This document shows positions 56,601-63,600 of a stretch of DNA of 64,000 nt, piece by piece. The DNA comes from Cristatella mucedo (lineage: Eukaryota; Bryozoa; Phylactolaemata; Cristatellidae). Under the pieces are notes generated by a model. The model made no database searches. It worked only from the letters and a program-made list of their open reading frames with translations, and had not been told where the DNA came from. The position numbers and the translations under genes are program-made. Within the stretch, counting starts at the first letter, position 1. Every line of letters starts with the position of its first letter. The stretch is taken from the NCBI GenBank assembly GCA_009760855.2, contig WPIO01000001.1, positions 8,006,001-8,070,000 on the forward strand. Direction: 5' to 3'.

Positions 56601-59600
56601 CACGTGGTCTCGGCATAAGGATTTGCCGATGCGAGCTAGCCGTAGTTGGTGTCGTGGGTGAGGTATTCCGTTGGTTCGGGCTCCTTCATCTAATTTGGCC
56701 GTTCCCCCTAATGACGCAGGGAGCTTAAATTTGGTGCTGTGCTTCCTCGGCTAGAGTGGTTGAGGCGGCGTGTGGGGTATTCCTGCCGTTAAGGTGGAAG
56801 TGGAGTCCTAGTTCTCAGGTCAGGGTCTAGGCTCCGTTTCCGGCTCCTCGTCTTATTTGGGTCGTTCCCGGCAATAGACGTAGGTAGCCTAAGTGCAGGA
56901 ACGTATTCCCTCCGAAAGAGTGCTTGTGCTGCTGAGAGCCTGGAAGGAGTGCGGAGATAAAACAGAGCTAGACGCACCGTTACTTTGTGCACTTGCGAAT
57001 GAAGCTCAGTAAAATCTTTTATTTGTGTACCTCGCTTTCCAATTCATGCTGCGGACTCAGGATCCCCCTTTAGTAACAATTAGTAGGTCAGCGCCAGAAT
57101 CGCTTGTTTCGTGGCGGCCTGCTTATTGCGAGTAGACGCTCACCGAATGGCATTAGACCCTGCTGCTAGGTAAGCAGCAGGTTAAGCCTACTCATCTGAG
57201 CCTTCGGCGTTACACAATTCTCCTAATATGACCACATGCTGACATGAATCAGTCTATAGTGTGAGCCCTACTCCTCATCCAAAATCACGTTTGAATACCG
57301 AAACCTGAAGACCCATGACATTAGTCGAGTCCGAGTAGAGAGTTTTCTTAGACCCAGCTTCTCAATCCCCCTTCCGATCTGAGATCACGGACATAATGCT
57401 ACATTTTAGGACACTACCTGCCAAGCTCGGGAAGTTGACAACTTTAAATACAACTGTAGGCCACTCTTTCCTAGAAGCTCTAGTATTTATAATAGACATC
57501 AATCAAGTAGCTGTGTTTGGTAAGCACAAGGTTATCGATTATTGGTGTGCATGGGCAAAGATCATGTTGTGGAACCTTTGTATTGTGAGGTACCTCAGGG
57601 CTCAGGGCTCGGGTCTTGGTCCTGTTCTCTACACGGTCTATACTCCTCCTCTTGCCTAGGTGATTGCTAGGCACGACCTAGGCTTTTACTTCTAAGCAGA
57701 TGACACTCGATTGGACCCTTGCTTTGATCCCCATTAGCAACCCAGTACGTCGAGTTATCTCAACTCTATTGCTGCATGCCATGCTGATATGTTCCCATGT
57801 ATGACAGCAAAGCTCTCTCAAGTTGAATGAAACCAACAAATTTACTAGTTATGGGTAAACCAAGTGGGACTCATAATTTGGTACTTCGTGCACATTTTGC
57901 CAGTGAAGCACCTCATTGAATACAAGGTTCTGTCACTCATTTGTAGTGCTCTTCACTCTCTGGCTTCAGCCTACCTATCAGAACTACTACCCTACGAGGC
58001 TAAGCATTGTACAAGCAACTTTTCTGAACACAATCGTAAAGCACACCTCACTGACCTCTGTTTTTGGAGACCATGCCTTTAGCTTTTCTGCTCTACAAGT
58101 CTGGCACTCACTCCCTACTGACTCTAAGACATCTCCAGACTTGAAAGCAGTTAAAAAAAGCTGAAACACCTGTTTATAAAAGCATTCGGTGGGTTCTTGT
58201 GATTCTTTCTCTGTTTGGCCGTGCTAACAGTGTGCATGCTGCCATCAGCCATTTTACATATCGACAATATCTATCACCATGTTAGGCTTGTTGACATCGT
58301 GTATGTTACCACTGTTAATTATTAATAATTACTATCAATGTTAAGCATTTGATCCTGCTTGATCAGGATATGTAAAGTGCCCAGACAGTTCTATGGGTAC
58401 AAACATGTAGCAATCATGATAATATTATTATTAGTAAATATGAGTGAGAGCTCCCTTAAAGATTATTTGTCTACTAGAAACTGCAATCGTGATGTAGAAA
58501 TGAATTTAGGTAAGCTTTAGGTAAATTATAGTCATGTCGTGTTAAAAATCCAGACACTGTTAGGGTCTTGAACAACGTGGTGAAGTGGCATACCTCAAGT
58601 AAACCACCATCAGTAATTAATATGTTTTCTGCTTTCAGCTCCACGTCTGTTTCGTCAAAAATCAGCTGACCTGGTAAAAGAAATACACCCTTAAGTGCAA
58701 CGCCTCTCAAAGGCAGCGCTTAGACTGGGTGAAATATGAGCTGTGAGCTATTGGTAGTAGGCGAAGCTTTGGTAGGCTGACGGTAAAGAGCTGACAAGTG
58801 ATCTCCTAAAATCTATCACCTCTGTAATAGCTTCGATAAGTGGAAGATAATATGTGCGAGGTAAAATATGATTGGTGAAACCTGCGTTTGTCCTCATTAG
58901 CTAACGACTTCTCAGGAAGCCAACTCAGCAATGAACAACAGATGCAGAGTCTACAGCATTAGAACAGTCATCTGAATTGGCAACATAACTACTTGAAAAG
59001 TCCGTGGATGATTCCAGCACTTGAAGTCAAGAGATATATACATAAATGTAGATACAAATTTATTTCATCTGTAATGAACCTCAAGAGAACTTAAACTCCA
59101 GTCGGGTGCTTTACATATGAAACATTGCTCAAGTCTTCAACCCCGGACGTTAGACTAGCACTTTACAGCTCAAACCAATGTGATATGCAGACAGAGTGAC
59201 AGAGAGGAGAGCAGTCCAATTCCTCATAATTTTCAGCCTGTACCACAGTCTTGCAATGCAAGGCATTTGAAAATGTTTTAAGTTCCCCAAATGATTGTCA
59301 GAGCTATAACGGGGCAGCTAAATTCCTTTAACAAACGGGGTCCTGTTGATTCATCAATTGACAGCTAGCTGCAGAGCTGTCAGTTGGTCAGTCTATCGAC
59401 GTGGCAATCTAAGGTCCCTCACCAGCAGCCGTCAGATACTGAAGCTTTTCGTATAGGTCATTTGATGTTCAAGCATATTGTCCATCACTTAAAGCTTACT
59501 GCTGCAGTAAGCAATTTGCTTCCGGTTATCTACCTTGATTCACACCTTACATTTTCTGGCCGAATGGGGATTTGAAATTAGCATCGATAGCTCAAGAGTA

Positions 59601-60641
59601 ACTAGAAGAACAAGGCAATTGGCTGGGTTTAAAGTGCAATCTTTGCACCTTTTAGATTTTTATCCTTATGTAAATGCTCTGTTCGATCAAATCCTAGCTA
59701 AAATAGAGTAATGGACGACTTCGATCAGTCAGTTATCGATTGTAGCAATATGTCGGATTGGCTCAGCATCTGCCACCCGTGGGGAAGTAAGGTAGGTCTG
59801 CGACCTCAAGGGATTGGCCTTAATGCAGGCTCTGCCGAGTGAGAGTTTCATTACCAAACTATGCCTAACAGGTTGCTCTACCTGTGTGACAACGAATCCG
59901 AGGAAAGATAAGACACTAGTCACGTGACTGTGTGAACAAGAAACAGCCGATGTAGCAGGTGCTAAAGTAGGTGAAACTACTGCTGTGCCATCTACTGTAA
60001 CTGATGCTTAACACGGGTAATGTCACTCAGTTAGTTGCCAAACGCTAAGTCATTACCTTGGATAAGTAGCATTTTCAGTATTGCCGTGTCCGTGTCCAGC
60101 AAGATGGTCTGCCCGCGTTGTATGACTACAAAATCACCATCTGCTGGAAGACTTGTCCCACCCCATGTGTATATCGAAGACCACCTGTCCACATACCAGA
60201 AATCTGCACTGACCTGTAAACATGCACTGTCGATGAATCTGTTGCAGTTGAAAAGTAGGCAAATGGGCAGCTACAGCAAATGCTTGAAAGTAATAGCAGC
60301 CAAAACAGAGGCAAGTCAGGCCATCCTTTCAAATGAGAGAGAAGAGTAGACAGTCATAGAGAAAACGTAATAACATAATATATTCACAAAATAATGCCCT
60401 AGGAGAACTTAATGTCGATTCGCATGCTTCAGATATGCCATGATGCTCAAGCCCAAAACCTCGGTCATCCAATACATTCATCTGGACCTTGGTGTATGGT
60501 GCACTTGTTAACTACTTGTTCCAACCAGAGCAGCAGTCAGAGGAAGATGGGCAAAGCCACAAATAGGGAGAGGGAGATAGGCCGACATACAGACAGAAAC
60601 ACAGACAAAAATATGGAAAGAAGAACAGAAAGACAGGTAGG

Positions 60642-60675
<34 letters not shown>

Positions 60676-63600
60676 CAGACAGACAGACAGACAGACAGAC
60701 AGAGAGACAAACAGACAGATAGACAGACACACATACACACAGACAGACACACAGACAGACAGGTAGACAGGCAAACAGACAGATGGGCAGACAGACAGAT
60801 AGATAGACGGTCAGACAAAAAGCCGGACAGTCATAACGAGACAATGAGAATGGCCAAGAAAAGAGACGGAAAAGAGAGAGAGAGAGAAGTAGCAAAAGAC
60901 CTGCATGCAAAAATCTGTGCTAAAGCATCCAAGGGTACACAAACAAAATACATAGATAAATAGACACATATATATCTAGCTAGAAAAAGAGCAGAAGGGG
61001 AGCTAATGGAGAGGGTGGAGAGAGAGAGAGAGAGAGAGAGAGATGGTGAGAGGGGAGGGAGAGGGAGCAAGATCAAGAGGGTCCGTATAAGCAACAATGA
61101 AAAGAAGCATGAGTACTATAGAAAAACTGTCTTTCGAATGAACATTTAGGCTTAGCCAATGCCTTATAAGCACGTGGCATTTTCAAGCAGCTGGCCTTTA
61201 TTGCATTTGGTCGAATTTTACTAGAGCTATATACGAACTTGCCTGGTTAGCAATGCCATTTCCATTCACGTTGACCTCGACTTTAACTTGAGCTGTACCA
61301 GGATGAGCACCAGTTTGGCAGTAGATAACATTATCAGCTGGGGGAGCAGATGCCAAACTGCACAGAACTCCACCGACCGTGACGATAACTGTACTTTCGG
61401 TACTAAAATAGTCAAATTCAGATAGAATGATTGCATACCCCATATAGCATTACCATCCTGAATACATTCTAGGTACACCTTAAATCAACAGTCTACAAGA
61501 GATTTTATCTCGGGCCTCCTTGGCTCCCATCGTTTGTCATAGCACACAGGTTGAACACATGTGCACTCCCAAACTAGCACAGGTGCACAACATTCCCCCA
61601 CAAGTGTACATAAACACACTTAAGTGTGCAAGTGCAGTAGGGAGACAAACACATGTGCAAATGGCCGTGCACTGACCGGGCAGGCACACATAGGCCAACA
61701 TGCATGCATCTACATACACGTGCTCATAAAACTGTGGATACACATTTATGCAAAAACGCGATGGGATCACGTGTGAGAGCATGCATACCTGGGCATACAT
61801 GAAATAGACATACTCAGTGGCAGAGCAAGTGGGTGGCAAGGGGCATTTGATTTGGCCCCTTCATATAAAGGGGGCAGCTACCCAGGTCGATACCCAATGT
61901 AAATGCCCCCAGACTCCCAACAACGACTAAGTCACCCTACTTCTGCTCTGCAAGCTTTCGTCGAGTTCATGTAAAATAAACACGACGACTGTGAACGATT
62001 GCTTTCCATTACATTCGGGTCTTTTCACTAAGTGAACATCCTACTGGTCTTTCTTACTACGTGAATATCAGAAGGGTCTTGTCTACCTTGATTAAAATCC
62101 TGTCTCAGTCTAGGGACATGCCTATGGGTCACACAAGTTAAATAATTGAAAGAGCTGTAGAATACACGAAAGACATAGAAAAACAAGCAATTCTCAGTAA
62201 TGAGTTTCGTGCAGTTTTCATACACCAAATTTCATTAGACTTGATTTACCTCGGCTTGAAGCCACTTCCGGAGATGGTCAGCAGAGTTCCTCCAGCAGTA
62301 CCACCTCTCTTGGGAAACACGCTTGTCACTTGAGCCGTCTTGCTCAACAGATACGTGTACTGCACGGGTAGATCCACGGTCAGCCCATAGCTGCTGACAA
62401 TAACAGGGCAGAGAGTGTTGGCAGCTGTGTCTGAAACGTTTGGTGAGCAGCCAGGTACTTCAAAAGGGCATACCAACAATTTCCCAGAATGACGGGTCGG
62501 ACTAGCTTAGCTGGGCGATCTCAAAGTACTGCTGCAAACTCTGCCTAACTTCCATTTGGGGGAAAGTAGGCGCTCTGCGTAGCAATGGCTCCTTCTTACA
62601 TATATTTTAAAATGTTTCTAAAGCTTTCTTTAATCGGCAATGCAAAGAGAGGATTGAGCTCGTGGCCTATCGTAAAGGGGTCGCTTGTTTGCTAGAAATG
62701 ACAGCCGATGAAAGGTCCAGCTTTAATCCAGATACTGTTAGTGTGAAAAAATTGTGAGTCAACAAGAATAACACACGACTCAAAGCCGTAAAAGGGTCTA
62801 GACCACGGCTGAAAGAGTGGCAGTGGAAGTCGCAGAAGAACTGAAGCCACACATGCCAAAGGTGGGGTTCTATACACTGCGATGGGTACCCGAACCAGCA
62901 CCGGCACAGAGCATCAGCTTTGGTGATAAACAGGTGTGTCAGCAATGCTGTAGTGCTAGCATTATCAGCACCAACCATGCTGGAGCAGCCGAAACAAACA
63001 GCCACAATCATTGATGCAGCAGCAGTCGCAGCAGGTAGAGATCAACTCAGCAACCAGTTGGCAGTCATTTGTCGTTGCCCCAACCAACTGTTACAAGATG
63101 TGATGGCTTTAAATTTAGCGAATAGTTTGCCAGTCTTTAAACCACTAGATGGTTTTTGGAATATTAGCTTACCAGAGTTTTTAGGAGTTTTGCACCTAAA
63201 CTCCGTCGACGTTGAAGCATTGACAATTTCGATGCACGGGTTGCTGCAGATGGTGACCTTGGTCGTTCCTGAGTTGAAGCCAGAGCCTATTATGCTGATC
63301 TCCTGGCCCCCTGCATAGCTTCCTATTGAACACAAAGAGATAGTACATTTATAAAGAAGAGATTAATATGAATGCTTTGCATTACCACTGCTGACCGAGT
63401 GACAACCCGTGGGTTACTGACCTCAAAGTCACAAGCATTGTGACAGTAACGACAGGCATGATGTCATCGCATATCCTAAGTAGCAGCTCAGTAGCAGCAT
63501 TCCATGTCGATGCACAATGGCTAACCGACATCGACCTTGCCAACACACGTGTCACACAATGGTGACCATTGTGACAACGACATTGGTGCTTTTACCCTGA

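Larger units (their letters stand above)
54704..58593 (-). other. Intron 6 (exon 6 to 7)
   Basis: This phase-0 intron of about 3.9 kb holds the GC-rich block 55970-57220 and a LINE-A copy at 57540. The part 54704-55969 is unremarkable. Confidence 0.8.

Noticed and set aside
60508-60910. Overlapping Cys/Leu/Ser-rich minus-strand frames
   Set aside because: They are translations of the AGAC and GATA simple repeats.
61537-61839. Cys-rich 100-codon minus-strand frame
   Set aside because: It is made by a CA/TG-rich intron stretch and has no domain pattern or splice logic.
62920-63318. 132-codon plus-strand frame
   Set aside because: Its better part is the complement of exon 2, and the rest is intron.
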